The notes under the pieces were generated by a model that saw nothing but the letters and a program-made list of their open reading frames with translations, searched no databases and was not told where the DNA came from. Position numbers and translations under genes: made by a program. From contig NZ_UPSE01000594.1 of the NCBI RefSeq assembly GCF_900573885.1, positions 166,344 to 230,343 on the forward strand: a stretch of 64,000 nt of DNA, read 5' to 3'. The stretch is from Pseudomonas viridiflava. GTDB taxonomy: Bacteria > Pseudomonadota > Gammaproteobacteria > Pseudomonadales > Pseudomonadaceae. Each line of letters starts with the position of its first letter. Position 1 is the first letter of the stretch. This document shows positions 1-9,200 of the stretch, piece by piece.

Positions 1-1254
1 CGCCACCTGCACGGCGGCGATGGCGAGTTGCTGGATGCCTTCGTGTACTGGAACGGCGACCTGGCCGACCGCTCGCTGTCGCTACGGGCGGGGCGTCACG
101 GGCTGATCTGGGGCGAAAGCCTGTTCTTCGGCGCCAACGGCATTGCCGGCGGCATGGCGCCGGTAGACGTGGTGAAGGCGCAGTCGGTGCCCAACACCCA
201 GTTCAAGGAAATCACCCGGCCGGTCAATCAGCTCTCTGGTACCTACCAACTCACCGATGACGTGTCGGTTGGCGCTTTTTACCAGCTGCAATGGGAAGAA
301 ACCCGGCTGCCGGCGTCCGGCAGTTACTTTTCCACCAGCGACATCCTTGGCGAAGGCAACGAACGCCTGGTGGTCGGGGCGCCGTTCCCGGCATTTCTCG
401 GCGGCAACCCGGACAGCCCGGCGGCGTTCTACCACGGCAAAGACAAAGACGCGAAAGACTCGGGGCAGGGCGGCTTGCAGCTGAAGTACAGCGCCGAAAC
501 CGTGGAGTACGGCCTGTACGCCATTCAGTACCACGACAAAACACCCAAGCTGTACCTCAAGCCCGGCACCGGTGCGCCGGACTTCGCCAGCGGCAAGATC
601 GGCGAGTTCTACTGGGTGTACCCGGAGGAAATTCGCGCGCTTGGCGCCAGCTTCACCACCACGGTGGATGAGTACAGCTTTGCCGGTGAAGCCTCGCTGC
701 GCTGGAACATGCCGCTGGTGTCCAACGGCGTCACGATTCTGCCGGGCGTGGAAGCCGACAACGATGACGACGCGCTCTACGCCGTCGGCCGCACCGCCCA
801 CGTCAACCTCAACGTGCTGGCTTCCTTCGGCCCGAACTTCATCGCCCGTGAGTCTGGCCTGGTAGGCGAAATCGCCTGGAACCGCCTGCTCAGCGTCACT
901 AAAAACCGCGCCGCGCTCGACCCGGATGCCACCGACGACGGCCTGGGTTTCAAGGTGGTGTACACGCCCACTTACCGCCAGTTGTTCTCCGGCGTGGATA
1001 TCTCCATTCCCATCGGCTTGAGCTACTTCCCGCTGGGCAAGTCGGCGGTGGTCAGCTCGTTCGGCCCCAACCGTGGCGGCGACATGAACATCGGCATCAC
1101 CGCCACCTACCTGGACCGTGTGACCGCCGGGCTCACGTACACCCATTTCTACGGCGCCGACGACACCAACCTCGACGCCCAGAGCCAGTTCAACTTCAAG
1201 CAATCGTTGAAAGACCGGGATTACCTGGCCTTCTCCGTCAAGACCACGTTCTAA
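1..1254 (+). CDS. DUF1302 family outer-membrane-type protein, 5' truncated by window edge
   Basis: The open frame runs from base 1 without a start that fits, so the N-terminus lies upstream; 417 codons are present. The protein has the alternating aromatic/polar strands of an outer-membrane beta-barrel and ends in Phe (KTTF), as barrel proteins usually do. The RAGRHGLIWGESLFF segment and overall layout match DUF1302 proteins, which sit beside DUF1329 and RND genes in pseudomonads. Inferred role: outer-membrane passage or binding of a hydrophobic substrate. The stop is 12 bases before the DUF1329 gene, so the two are very probably co-transcribed. The family has no firmly assigned biochemical function. 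Confidence 0.85.
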   Translation, partial: RHLHGGDGELLDAFVYWNGDLADRSLSLRAGRHGLIWGESLFFGANGIAGGMAPVDVVKAQSVPNTQFKEITRPVNQLSGTYQLTDDVSVGAFYQLQWEETRLPASGSYFSTSDILGEGNERLVVGAPFPAFLGGNPDSPAAFYHGKDKDAKDSGQGGLQLKYSAETVEYGLYAIQYHDKTPKLYLKPGTGAPDFASGKIGEFYWVYPEEIRALGASFTTTVDEYSFAGEASLRWNMPLVSNGVTILPGVEADNDDDALYAVGRTAHVNLNVLASFGPNFIARESGLVGEIAWNRLLSVTKNRAALDPDATDDGLGFKVVYTPTYRQLFSGVDISIPIGLSYFPLGKSAVVSSFGPNRGGDMNIGITATYLDRVTAGLTYTHFYGADDTNLDAQSQFNFKQSLKDRDYLAFSVKTTF

Positions 1255-1266
1255 CAGGACCTGCCC

Positions 1267-2655
1267 ATGACATCGCTGATAAAAACACCAGCCTTCACGC
1301 TCAAAGCCCTGTGTTTTGCCGTGCTCGGCACCCTGGCCCTGAGCAGCCAGCCGCTGCTCGCCGCCTCCGCTGAAGACGCTGCCAAGCTCGGCACCACCCT
1401 CACGCCGTTTGGCGCCGAACGGGCCGGCAACGCCGACGGCAGCATTCCGGCCTGGGATGGCGGCTACACCAAAGTGGACCCGGCCTATAAACCCGGCGGC
1501 AAGCGTTCCGACCCGTTTGCGGCAGACAAACCGCTGTTCAGCATCACCTCGAAAAACCTGGCGCAGTACGCCGGTCAGCTCACCGATGGCACCAAGGAAA
1601 TGTTCAAGCGTTTCCCTGAAACCTACCGCATCGACGTGTACCCAACCCGTCGCTCGGCTGCCGCGCCGCAGTGGGTGTATGACAACACGCTGAAGAACGC
1701 CACCCGCGCCAAGCTGGTGGAAAGCAGCGCCGGGCCGGTGCCCGAAGGCGCATTCGGCGGCATTCCGTTTCCGGTTCCGCAAAACGGTGCCGAAGCGATG
1801 TGGAACCACATCCTCAACTGGCGCGGCACCTCCATTGCCATGCACTTTCGCCACTACCTGATGACCGCTGACGGCAACCAGGTACTGACCACCGACGGCA
1901 CGGCCATTCAGGAAATGCCGTACTACTACCAGGACGGCTCGCCGGAAACCTTCGCCGGTGACTATTGGCTGTTCCGCTTGCTGAACGTCGGCCCGCCCAT
2001 TCGTGCCGGCGAGCAGATCATGGGCCGTACCAATATCAACGGCGACAAGTCCCAGGCCCACGTTTACCTGAGCGGCCAGCGCCGGGTGCGCAAGCTGCCC
2101 AATGCCTGCTGCGACACGCCGACGCCGGCCACCGCCGGGGTGATGTCGTTTGACGAACTCAGCGTGTTCCAGGGCCGCATGGACCGCTTCAACTGGAAGC
2201 TGGTGGGCAAGCAGGAGATGTACATCCCCTACAACACCAACAAGGTGCAGGCGGCGGCCAAACCGGAAGACCTATTCCTGGCCCATCACCTGAACCCCGA
2301 CTACGTGCGCTGGGAAAAACACCGCGTATGGGTCGTGGAAGCCGAACTGGCTCCGGGCAAGCGTCACCAGTTGCCGAAGGGCCGTTACTACCTCGACGAA
2401 GACACCTGGCAAGCGATGCTGGGCGACCGCTGGGATGCCAATGGCCAACTGGCGAAAACCCTGTGGTCGTTGCCGGCGGTGCTGCCTGACCTGCCTGCCC
2501 AGGCGCAGCTGTCGTCCGGCTTTTACGACCTGACGTCCGGCGCCTGGTTTATCCAGAACCTCTACACCGGTCTGGCCGAGCAATACGGCATCGTCGACCG
2601 CTACAAAACCTCCGAGTTCTCCCCGGCGGCCATGGCCGGCAAGGGCGTGCGGTAA
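1267..2655 (+). CDS. DUF1329 family periplasmic protein
   Basis: This 462-residue protein has a clear signal peptide (about residues 1-32, ending SSQPLLAAS/A). It is followed by the DUF1329 layout: an N-terminal segment AAKLGTTLTPFGAERAGN, then a beta-rich body with RRVRKLPNACCDTP and a late YKTSEFS segment. DUF1329 proteins are thought to have a LolB-like fold able to hold lipids, which would suit a periplasmic carrier between the DUF1302 protein and the RND protein encoded nearby; that role is inference. The start follows an AACAGGACC ribosome-binding region. A hairpin plus T-run lies just after the stop. Confidence 0.88.
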   Translation: MTSLIKTPAFTLKALCFAVLGTLALSSQPLLAASAEDAAKLGTTLTPFGAERAGNADGSIPAWDGGYTKVDPAYKPGGKRSDPFAADKPLFSITSKNLAQYAGQLTDGTKEMFKRFPETYRIDVYPTRRSAAAPQWVYDNTLKNATRAKLVESSAGPVPEGAFGGIPFPVPQNGAEAMWNHILNWRGTSIAMHFRHYLMTADGNQVLTTDGTAIQEMPYYYQDGSPETFAGDYWLFRLLNVGPPIRAGEQIMGRTNINGDKSQAHVYLSGQRRVRKLPNACCDTPTPATAGVMSFDELSVFQGRMDRFNWKLVGKQEMYIPYNTNKVQAAAKPEDLFLAHHLNPDYVRWEKHRVWVVEAELAPGKRHQLPKGRYYLDEDTWQAMLGDRWDANGQLAKTLWSLPAVLPDLPAQAQLSSGFYDLTSGAWFIQNLYTGLAEQYGIVDRYKTSEFSPAAMAGKGVR

Positions 2656-2670
2656 CAACGCGTGGTGTTG

Positions 2671-2702
2671 CGGTGGATCGCGAGCGGTCCACCGGCTTTT
2701 TT
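2671..2702 (+). terminator. Intrinsic-terminator-like hairpin inside the operon
   Basis: Arms CGGTGGA and TCCACCG (2671-2677 and 2688-2694) extend inward through a wobble pair and two further pairs to a roughly 10-bp stem with loop CGAG, followed after GC by six T. It lies between the DUF1329 gene and the propeller gene, which point the same way, so it may partly terminate and lower expression of the distal genes. Confidence 0.65.
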
Positions 2703-2721
2703 CGAATTGAAGGGGCAGGGC

Positions 2722-3822
2722 ATGAACAGAATCTGTCAGCTGAGTCGCGTGTGCATGGCGGCGTTGTTGCCGCTCGCCGCTGCGTTCAGCCACGCCGATG
2801 GCGTAGCAGTCGGTAGCGCCTTGGCCACGCCAGCCATGCACGTGGCAGCAGACCAGAAAGCCGTGATCATTGACCTGGCGCGCGCCGGCAACCGGCTGGT
2901 GGCGGTGGGCGAGCGCGGTCTGGTGCTGCTGTCCGACGACAACGGCCAACAGTGGCGTCAGGCCTCGGTGCCGGTGTCGGTCAGCCTCAGTGCGGTGCAG
3001 TTTGTCGATGCGCAACACGGTTGGGCCGTTGGCCATGCCGGCGTGGTGCTGGCCACGGCAGACGGTGGCGAGCGCTGGACGATGCAGCTCGATGGCGTGC
3101 GTGCTGCGCAACTGGAACTGGACGCGGCCACTGCCGAGCTGGCTCAGGCCGCCGATGCCGGTGCTGCCGAAGCACGGGTGCAAAGCGCCGAGCGGCTGGT
3201 GGCTGATGGCCCGGACAAACCGTTTCTGGCCCTGCACTTTGTTGATGCCAAACGCGGCCTGATCGTCGGCGCGTACGGCCTGGTACTGGAAACCCTCGAC
3301 GGCGGCGCAACCTGGCGTTCACGGGTGGGCCAGATCGACAACCCCACCGGCATGCACCTTTACGCCATCGGCCGTCAGGGCAGTCAGTGGTACCTCGCCG
3401 GCGAGCAGGGTTTTCTGGCCCGGTCCAGCGACGACGGCGCGTCGTTTCAGCAACTGGAAAGTCCCTATGCCGGCACGTTCTTCACCCTGCAAACCCGCGC
3501 CGACGGTGCGCTGCTGGTGGGCGGGCTGAAGGGCAACGCCTTTATCAGCACCGACTCGGGCGACAGCTTCCAGCCATTGCCCGTGCCCATGCCGGTGTCC
3601 TTTAGCGACGCCACCGCCCTGGCCGACGGCCAGGTACTGCTGGCCAATCAGGCCGGCGGGCTGTTTCGCACCGTTGGCAATGGCGCGGCCTTGGTGCCGT
3701 TTACCAAGCCCTTGGGCAAACCCGTTTCCAGCGTAATCCAGGCGGCCGATGGCAGCGTGGTGGTGGCTGGTTTCACTGGCTTGTTGCGCGTACCGCAACC
3801 GGCCCTCGCTGTATCGGAGTGA
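2722..3822 (+). CDS. YCF48/BNR-type beta-propeller protein, exported
   Basis: A 366-residue protein starting at the ATG preceded by AGGGGCAGGG; a longer in-frame start at 2662 lies before the terminator hairpin and lacks a signal peptide. Residues 1-26 are a signal peptide ending FSHADG. The rest repeats BNR/YCF48 elements of the form S-D-G-x-x-W or S-D-D-G (SDDNGQQW, TADGGERW, TLDGGATW, SSDDGASF, STDSGDSF). An Ala/Glu-rich helical insertion lies around residues 135-170. YCF48-like proteins are assembly factors or binding scaffolds; here it is encoded directly before an RND protein, so a periplasmic accessory role is likely but inferred. Confidence 0.82.
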   Translation: MNRICQLSRVCMAALLPLAAAFSHADGVAVGSALATPAMHVAADQKAVIIDLARAGNRLVAVGERGLVLLSDDNGQQWRQASVPVSVSLSAVQFVDAQHGWAVGHAGVVLATADGGERWTMQLDGVRAAQLELDAATAELAQAADAGAAEARVQSAERLVADGPDKPFLALHFVDAKRGLIVGAYGLVLETLDGGATWRSRVGQIDNPTGMHLYAIGRQGSQWYLAGEQGFLARSSDDGASFQQLESPYAGTFFTLQTRADGALLVGGLKGNAFISTDSGDSFQPLPVPMPVSFSDATALADGQVLLANQAGGLFRTVGNGAALVPFTKPLGKPVSSVIQAADGSVVVAGFTGLLRVPQPALAVSE

Positions 3823-3826
3823 GGTT

Positions 3827-6292
3827 ATGAAGTCTCCTAACGCTTCCTTGCCAGGCGTGTCTGGCGAACTGGCGGATTTCAATCCGCGGTCCGGCTCTGT
3901 GCTGGAGCGCGCGCTGTTCAACCATCGCCTGTGGGTGTTGCTGGTGTGTCTGCTGACCACCGTGTTTCTGGGTTGGCAATCTACGCGCGTCGAACTGAAC
4001 GCCAGCTTTGAAAAGATGATTCCCACCCACCATCCGTACATCGCCAACTACCTCGACCACCAGAAAGAACTGACCGGCCTGGGGAACTCGCTGCGCATTG
4101 CCGTGGTGAATAAGCAGGGCGACATCTACAACGCCGAATACCTGAAAACGCTGCAAGCGCTGAGTGACAAGATCTACCTGCTGCCGGGCGTGGACCGGGC
4201 CTTTATGAAGTCGCTGTGGACGCCGGCCACACGCTGGGTGGCGGTGACCGAAGACGGCCTGGACGGCGGCCCGGTGATTCCCGATGACTACGATGGCAGC
4301 GTCGACAGCCTGAACGCGCTGCGGCGCAACGTGCAGCTGTCGAACGAGATCGGCCAGCTGGTTGGTTTCGAGCAAACCTCGACCATCATTTACGTGCCAT
4401 TGCTCGCCAATGGCGCCGACGGCAAGCCGCTCAACTATGCCGTGCTGTCCGAACAACTGGAGGCGCTGCGCACGCAGTTTCAGAGCGACAGCATCGAAAT
4501 TCGCATTACCGGTTTCGCCAAAAAAGTCGGCGACCTGATCGCCGGCCTCAAGCAGATTCTGCTGTTCTTTGCCGTGGCCATTTTCATCACCACCGCGGTG
4601 CTGTTCTGGTACACCCGCTGCTCACGCAGCACGCTGTTGGTGGTGGCCTGTTCGCTGGTGGCGGTGGTCTGGCAAATGGGCCTGCTGCCATTGCTCGGCT
4701 ATCAACTGGACCCGTATTCGGTGCTGGTGCCGTTTCTGGTGTTTGCCATTGGCATGAGCCATGGCGCGCAAAAAATGAACGGCATCATGCAAGACATCGG
4801 CCGCGGCATGCACCGCGTGGTGGCCGCGCGGTTTACCTTCCGCCGCCTGTTCCTCGCCGGGCTCACCGCGCTGCTTTGCGACGCGGTGGGTTTTGCCGTG
4901 CTGATGATCATCGACATCCAGGTGATTCAGGACCTCGCCGTAATCGCCAGCATTGGCGTGGCGGTGCTGATTTTCACCAACCTGATCCTGCTGCCGGTGC
5001 TGCTTTCCTATGTCGGCGTCAGCCCACGTGCGGCGCAGCTCAGCCTGAAAAGCGAGCAAGCCGAAAACGCCGGCCAGCGCCGTCATGGCTTCTGGCGGTT
5101 TCTCGACCTGTTCACCCAGAAACGCTGGGCCAGCCTGTGCATCGCCATCAGCCTGGCGCTGGCCGCGCTGGGTTTCATGGTCAGCCTGCACTTGCAGATT
5201 GGCGACCTCGATGCCGGCGCGCCGGAGCTGCGCGCCGACTCCCGTTATAACCAGGACGACGCCTACCTGACGCGGCACTACGGCGCCAGCAGCGACCTGT
5301 TTGCCGTCATGGTGAAAACCCCGCCGGGCGCCTGTGCGCGTTACGACATTCTGGCCAAGGTCGATGCGCTGGACTGGCAGTTACGCGCCTTGCCGGGCGT
5401 GGATTCCACCAACTCCCTGGCGCTGCTCAACCGCCGCATGCTGGTGGGCCTGAGCGAAGGCAGCCCGAAATGGTACGAGCTGCAAAACAACCAGGCGATG
5501 CTCAACATGATCACCGCCAGCGCCCCGCGCGGGTTGTACAACGAAGACTGCAGCCTGCTCACGCTGTATGCCTACCTCACCGACCACAAGGCCGAAACCC
5601 TCACGCGGCTGGTCGAGCACGTTGAACACTTCGCTGCCGCCAATAACACCGCCGACGCGCAGTTTCTGCTGGCAGCCGGCAATGCCGGTATCGAAGCAGC
5701 GACCAATATCGTGGTCCGCCAAGCCAACCGCGAAATGCTGTTCTGGGTGTATGGCGCGGTCATCGTGCTGTGCCTGATCACCTTCCGCTCCTGGCGCGCC
5801 ACGGTGTGCGCGGTCATTCCGCTGATGCTCACCTCGGTGCTGTGCGAGGCGCTGATGGTGGGGCTGAACATTGGCGTGAAGGTCGCCACCTTGCCGGTAA
5901 TCGCCCTGGGCGTGGGCATTGGCGTGGACTACGCGCTGTACGTGATGAGCATTCTGCTCGGCCATCTGCGCCAGGGCGCGAGCCTGTCCGAGGCGTATTA
6001 CCGGGCGCTGGTGTCCACCGGCAAAGTGGTGATGCTCACCGGCGTGACCCTGGCGATCGGCGTTGGCACCTGGATGATTTCCCCCATCAAGTTCCAGGCC
6101 GACATGGGCGTGCTGCTGGCCTTCATGTTTGTCTGGAACATGGTTGGCGCGCTGATTCTGCTGCCGGCTCTGGCGTACTTCCTGTTGCCGCAAAAGCAAC
6201 CCGCCAGCCTCGCCGATGCGCAGACGTTGCCGCTGCGCGAAAAACAACGGGAGCCGGTTTGTACACCGTCAGCAAAGGCTGCAATCCGCTAA
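3827..6292 (+). CDS. MMPL/RND superfamily membrane protein
   Basis: An 821-residue protein starting at the ATG four bases after the propeller stop, with CGGAGTGAGG as ribosome-binding site. One transmembrane helix near residues 25-45 is followed by a periplasmic loop, a five- to six-helix membrane block (about 245-395), a second helix near 435 with a second loop, and a final helix block (about 640-790). This duplicated layout is that of predicted RND exporters (MMPL family, HpnN-like). It belongs to the DUF1302-DUF1329-YCF48-RND gene set and probably moves a lipid-like substrate between membrane and periplasm. Direction and substrate are not deducible from sequence. Confidence 0.85.
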   Translation: MKSPNASLPGVSGELADFNPRSGSVLERALFNHRLWVLLVCLLTTVFLGWQSTRVELNASFEKMIPTHHPYIANYLDHQKELTGLGNSLRIAVVNKQGDIYNAEYLKTLQALSDKIYLLPGVDRAFMKSLWTPATRWVAVTEDGLDGGPVIPDDYDGSVDSLNALRRNVQLSNEIGQLVGFEQTSTIIYVPLLANGADGKPLNYAVLSEQLEALRTQFQSDSIEIRITGFAKKVGDLIAGLKQILLFFAVAIFITTAVLFWYTRCSRSTLLVVACSLVAVVWQMGLLPLLGYQLDPYSVLVPFLVFAIGMSHGAQKMNGIMQDIGRGMHRVVAARFTFRRLFLAGLTALLCDAVGFAVLMIIDIQVIQDLAVIASIGVAVLIFTNLILLPVLLSYVGVSPRAAQLSLKSEQAENAGQRRHGFWRFLDLFTQKRWASLCIAISLALAALGFMVSLHLQIGDLDAGAPELRADSRYNQDDAYLTRHYGASSDLFAVMVKTPPGACARYDILAKVDALDWQLRALPGVDSTNSLALLNRRMLVGLSEGSPKWYELQNNQAMLNMITASAPRGLYNEDCSLLTLYAYLTDHKAETLTRLVEHVEHFAAANNTADAQFLLAAGNAGIEAATNIVVRQANREMLFWVYGAVIVLCLITFRSWRATVCAVIPLMLTSVLCEALMVGLNIGVKVATLPVIALGVGIGVDYALYVMSILLGHLRQGASLSEAYYRALVSTGKVVMLTGVTLAIGVGTWMISPIKFQADMGVLLAFMFVWNMVGALILLPALAYFLLPQKQPASLADAQTLPLREKQREPVCTPSAKAAIR

Positions 6293-6329
6293 TGCGTGAC
6301 AGCGCAAAACAACAACAAGAGAACCTTAC

Positions 6330-6434
6330 ATGCGCCAGATAAATCAGTTTTTCCAGCTCTTTTGTGACGCGTGCGCCGTGTATGGCGCGGCGTTTTGCGG
6401 GTTGCCGATCGAGGAGGTGCAGCATGTCCACTAA
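6330..6434 (+). CDS. Candidate 34-residue leader ORF overlapping the MFS start
   Basis: A short frame starts at ATG after an AAGAGA ribosome-binding site and ends in a TAA inside the fourth codon of the MFS gene. Its peptide begins MRQINQFFQLFC and contains three Cys. The GAGGAGGTG ribosome-binding site of the MFS gene lies inside this frame, so translation here would couple to MFS translation. It could be a true micro-protein, a coupling leader or chance; I do not recognise the peptide. Confidence 0.4.
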   Translation: MRQINQFFQLFCDACAVYGAAFCGLPIEEVQHVH

Positions 6435-7620
6435 CCGCCAAGCCGGCTTGCCGCAATCGCTGTTGCTGCTGGTAGGCAGCTGCCTGCCCGTACTCGGTGC
6501 GGTGCTGTTGGCACCCGTACTGCCGCGTATGCAGGAACACTTTGCCAGCACACCCGGCGCCACCGTGCTGGTGCCCATCGCCTTGACCTTGCCGGCCCTG
6601 GTCATTGCCCTGGTGGCGCCATTCGCCGGTTTGCTGGCCGACAAGGTCGGGCGCAAGCCGCTGCTGCTGGTTGCCATGTTGCTGTACAGCGTGTGCGGTC
6701 TGTTGCCGTTATGGCTGGATTCGCTACACGCCATTGTTGCCAGCCGCGCCGGCATCGGCCTGGCGGAAGCGGCAATCATGACCGGCTGCACCACGCTGAT
6801 GGGCGACTACTACAGCGGCGCCCGCCGTGAACGTTTGTTCGCCATGCAGATGGTCGCCACCTCGCTTTCCGCTGCGGTGTTCATGGCCGTTGGCGGGCTG
6901 CTGGGCGAGAACGGCTGGCGCACGCCGTTTGCCTTGTATGCGGTTGGGTTGTTGTTTCTGCCGCTGATGGCCAGCTTGCTGTGGGAACCCAAAGGTGACG
7001 CCGGGCACGCCGACGCGGCCGAGCACACCGGGCCGTTTCCGCTGCGCCGTTTAGCGCCGCTGTATGTGCTGACGGTGCTGGCCGGCGTCAGCTTGTTTGT
7101 GGTGCCGGTGCAGGCCGGTTACCTGCTGAGCTTGCTGCACGTGGATGCGCCGCAGCATATCGGCATGACCATGGGCGCCAACCAGCTCGGCGTGCTGGCC
7201 GGCGCCATCGGCTTTCGCATGCTCAGCGGCCTGGCGCCGCACAAGCAGATGCTGCTGGCGTTTCTTCTGGCCGGCATCGGCGGGCTGATGATGGCGGTGG
7301 CGGGCAACCATGCACTGGTGGTGATCGCTGTGCTGGTCAATGGCCTGGGCATCGGTCTGATGCTGCCCACGCTGATCACCTGGATCATGAGCCAGGTCGA
7401 TTTCCCCCAACGCGGCCGCGCCGCCGGTGGTTTTACCGCGGCCATCTTTGCCGGCGAATTTGTCAGCCCGCTGGTGGTGCTGGCGATTACCCACGGTGAA
7501 AACACGCTGCTGCCCACGGCGCTGGGCATCGTCGCCGCCCTGCAATTGCTGATCGCACTGGCCTGTTTGGGCTTGCCGAAAAACGCCAACCGGGCCGCCG
7601 TGATCGGCACCCCGTTGTAA
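6424..7620 (+). CDS. MFS transporter
   Basis: A 398-residue, roughly 12-helix transporter. The MFS loop-2/3 signature is present as GLLADKVGRKPLL (about residue 68), and a second G-R pair, QRGRAAGG, occurs near residue 330. The start chosen is the ATG seven bases after GAGGAGGTG; the upstream in-frame extension is hydrophilic and has no good ribosome-binding site. It follows the RND gene and precedes cytoplasmic enzyme genes at 17 bases, so it probably imports or exports the small molecule those enzymes act on. The specific family within MFS is uncertain. Confidence 0.85.
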   Translation: MSTNRQAGLPQSLLLLVGSCLPVLGAVLLAPVLPRMQEHFASTPGATVLVPIALTLPALVIALVAPFAGLLADKVGRKPLLLVAMLLYSVCGLLPLWLDSLHAIVASRAGIGLAEAAIMTGCTTLMGDYYSGARRERLFAMQMVATSLSAAVFMAVGGLLGENGWRTPFALYAVGLLFLPLMASLLWEPKGDAGHADAAEHTGPFPLRRLAPLYVLTVLAGVSLFVVPVQAGYLLSLLHVDAPQHIGMTMGANQLGVLAGAIGFRMLSGLAPHKQMLLAFLLAGIGGLMMAVAGNHALVVIAVLVNGLGIGLMLPTLITWIMSQVDFPQRGRAAGGFTAAIFAGEFVSPLVVLAITHGENTLLPTALGIVAALQLLIALACLGLPKNANRAAVIGTPL

Positions 7621-7637
7621 GCGCACGAGGACTTTTC

Positions 7638-8210
7638 ATGTCTGTACTTCCCAGCTTCAAACGTGTGGTCACCGGCCACAACGCCCAGGGCCGCGCGGTG
7701 GTCGCCAGCAGCGGCGCCACGCCGAACGTGTTCCCGTTGGCTGCCGTGCCCGGCACGGTGTTTTACGAAATCTGGAACAGCACCGGCAGCCCGGCCGTGC
7801 TGGATAACGCCGACGACCCGACCGCCAGGCCCTTGCAGTTGAGCCCCGACGCGTCGGGCAGCGTGATTCGCGTGGTGGATATTCCGCCAGACAGTGTGCA
7901 GAACCAGCTCTGCGCAAAAGACGCCGCCGCCGCGTTCGCCGAAATCGGCCAGGCCCATGCCGGCACCGGCACGGCCGATTCCAAACACAAGCTGATGCAC
8001 CGCACCGAAACCCTGGACTACGGCATCGTCACCGAAGGCGAGGTGTGGCTGGTGCTCGACGACGAAGAAGTGCGCCTGACCCGAGGTGATGTGGTGGTGC
8101 AACGCGGCACCAACCATGCCTGGAGCAACCGCACCGAACACATGGCACGCATGGTGTTCGTGCTGCTGGACGGGCGCTTTGCGCCGGTATTGAAGGAGAG
8201 CGCGCAATGA
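7638..8210 (+). CDS. Cupin-domain protein
   Basis: A 190-residue protein with one C-terminal cupin. The metal-site motif is visible as HRTETLDYGIVTEGEVWLVL, followed by RGDVVVQRGTNHAWSN (about residues 118-162), giving the usual His/Glu/His set. The N-terminal 80 residues contain a second, degenerate beta-rich half (VFYEIWNSTG). The closest pattern I know is the cupin found beside FAH-family and DenD-like genes in aromatic or sugar-acid catabolic clusters. It starts after GAGGACTTTTC and its stop overlaps the next start by four bases (ATGA), so the two are translationally coupled. Confidence 0.82.
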   Translation: MSVLPSFKRVVTGHNAQGRAVVASSGATPNVFPLAAVPGTVFYEIWNSTGSPAVLDNADDPTARPLQLSPDASGSVIRVVDIPPDSVQNQLCAKDAAAAFAEIGQAHAGTGTADSKHKLMHRTETLDYGIVTEGEVWLVLDDEEVRLTRGDVVVQRGTNHAWSNRTEHMARMVFVLLDGRFAPVLKESAQ

Positions 8211-9190
8211 AACTGGCCACCCTGAAAAACGGTGCACGTGACGGGCAACTGGTAGTGGTGTCGCGCGACAACGCCTGGGCGCTGCAAGCCGATTCCGTCG
8301 CTCATACGTTGCAACAGGCCCTGGAAAACTGGGCCAGCGCCGAGCCGCGCTTGCGCCTGCTGGCCGATGAACTGAACGCCGGGCGAGCCGTGGGCGCCTT
8401 TGCCTTCGACGCCGAACACGCCATGGCGCCGTTGCCGCGCGCCTACCAATGGTGCGACGGCTCGGCCTTCATGAGCCACGGCGCGCTGATGCAAAAAGCC
8501 TTCAACCTGGCGCCCATCGAAGGCGCCGACCTTACGCCGCTGATGTACCAGGGCGCCGGCGATGATTTTATCGGCGGCCGCGACGACGTCCCGCTGCCCA
8601 GCGAAAGCCAGGGCATCGACTTCGAAGGTGAGTTCGGCGTGCTGGTGGACGACGTGCCCATGGGCTGCAGCGCCGAAGACGCGCTGGCGCATATCAAGCT
8701 GATCGTGCAAATCAACGACGTCAGCCTGCGTGCCCTGGCCCCCCGGGAAATGACCACCGGCTTTGGCTTTCTTCAGGCCAAGCCGTCGTCCAGTTTTGCG
8801 CCGCTGGCGATCACGCCCGATGAACTGGGCGAAGCCTGGCGGGCAGGGCGCGTGCACTTGCCGTTGCAGGTGCAGTGGAACGGCGAGTGGTTCGGCCATC
8901 CCCATGGCAGCGAAATGAATTTCCACTTCGGCCAGCTGATCGCCCATGCCGCGCTGACCCGGCGTTTGCGTGCCGGCACGGTGATCGGTTCGGGCACGGT
9001 TTCCAACAGCGATCGCAGCGTGGGTTCAGCCTGCATTGCCGAACGCCGGGCGATTGAAATGATTGCCCATGGCGCGCCGCAAACCGGCTTTATGCGCTTC
9101 GGCGACCGGGTGCATATGGAGGTGCTGGGCGCAGACGGCCAGTCGCTGTTCGGCGGTATCGATCAGCGCGTCGTTCAGGCTCAGAGCTAA
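8207..9190 (+). CDS. Fumarylacetoacetate hydrolase (FAH) family protein
   Basis: A 327-residue protein. The FAH core is shown by DFEGEFGVLVDDVPMG (about residues 138-153), which carries the acidic metal ligands of the E-x-E-then-D type, and by the late GSGTVSNSD segment in place of the usual GTGTV/GSGT motif. Such enzymes hydrolyse C-C bonds of beta-diketo acids or act as hydratases/decarboxylases in aromatic breakdown. The start overlaps the cupin stop (ATGA). With the cupin, SDR and cyclase neighbours it suggests the lower part of a catabolic pathway; the exact substrate cannot be read from sequence. Confidence 0.85.
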   Translation: MKLATLKNGARDGQLVVVSRDNAWALQADSVAHTLQQALENWASAEPRLRLLADELNAGRAVGAFAFDAEHAMAPLPRAYQWCDGSAFMSHGALMQKAFNLAPIEGADLTPLMYQGAGDDFIGGRDDVPLPSESQGIDFEGEFGVLVDDVPMGCSAEDALAHIKLIVQINDVSLRALAPREMTTGFGFLQAKPSSSFAPLAITPDELGEAWRAGRVHLPLQVQWNGEWFGHPHGSEMNFHFGQLIAHAALTRRLRAGTVIGSGTVSNSDRSVGSACIAERRAIEMIAHGAPQTGFMRFGDRVHMEVLGADGQSLFGGIDQRVVQAQS

Positions 9191-9200
9191 GGGGTCGCCG

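Noticed and set aside
82..2061. Long minus-strand frame of 659 codons opposite the DUF1302/DUF1329 genes
   Set aside because: It is the antisense shadow of GC-rich coding sequence; it has no family features and spans two real genes.
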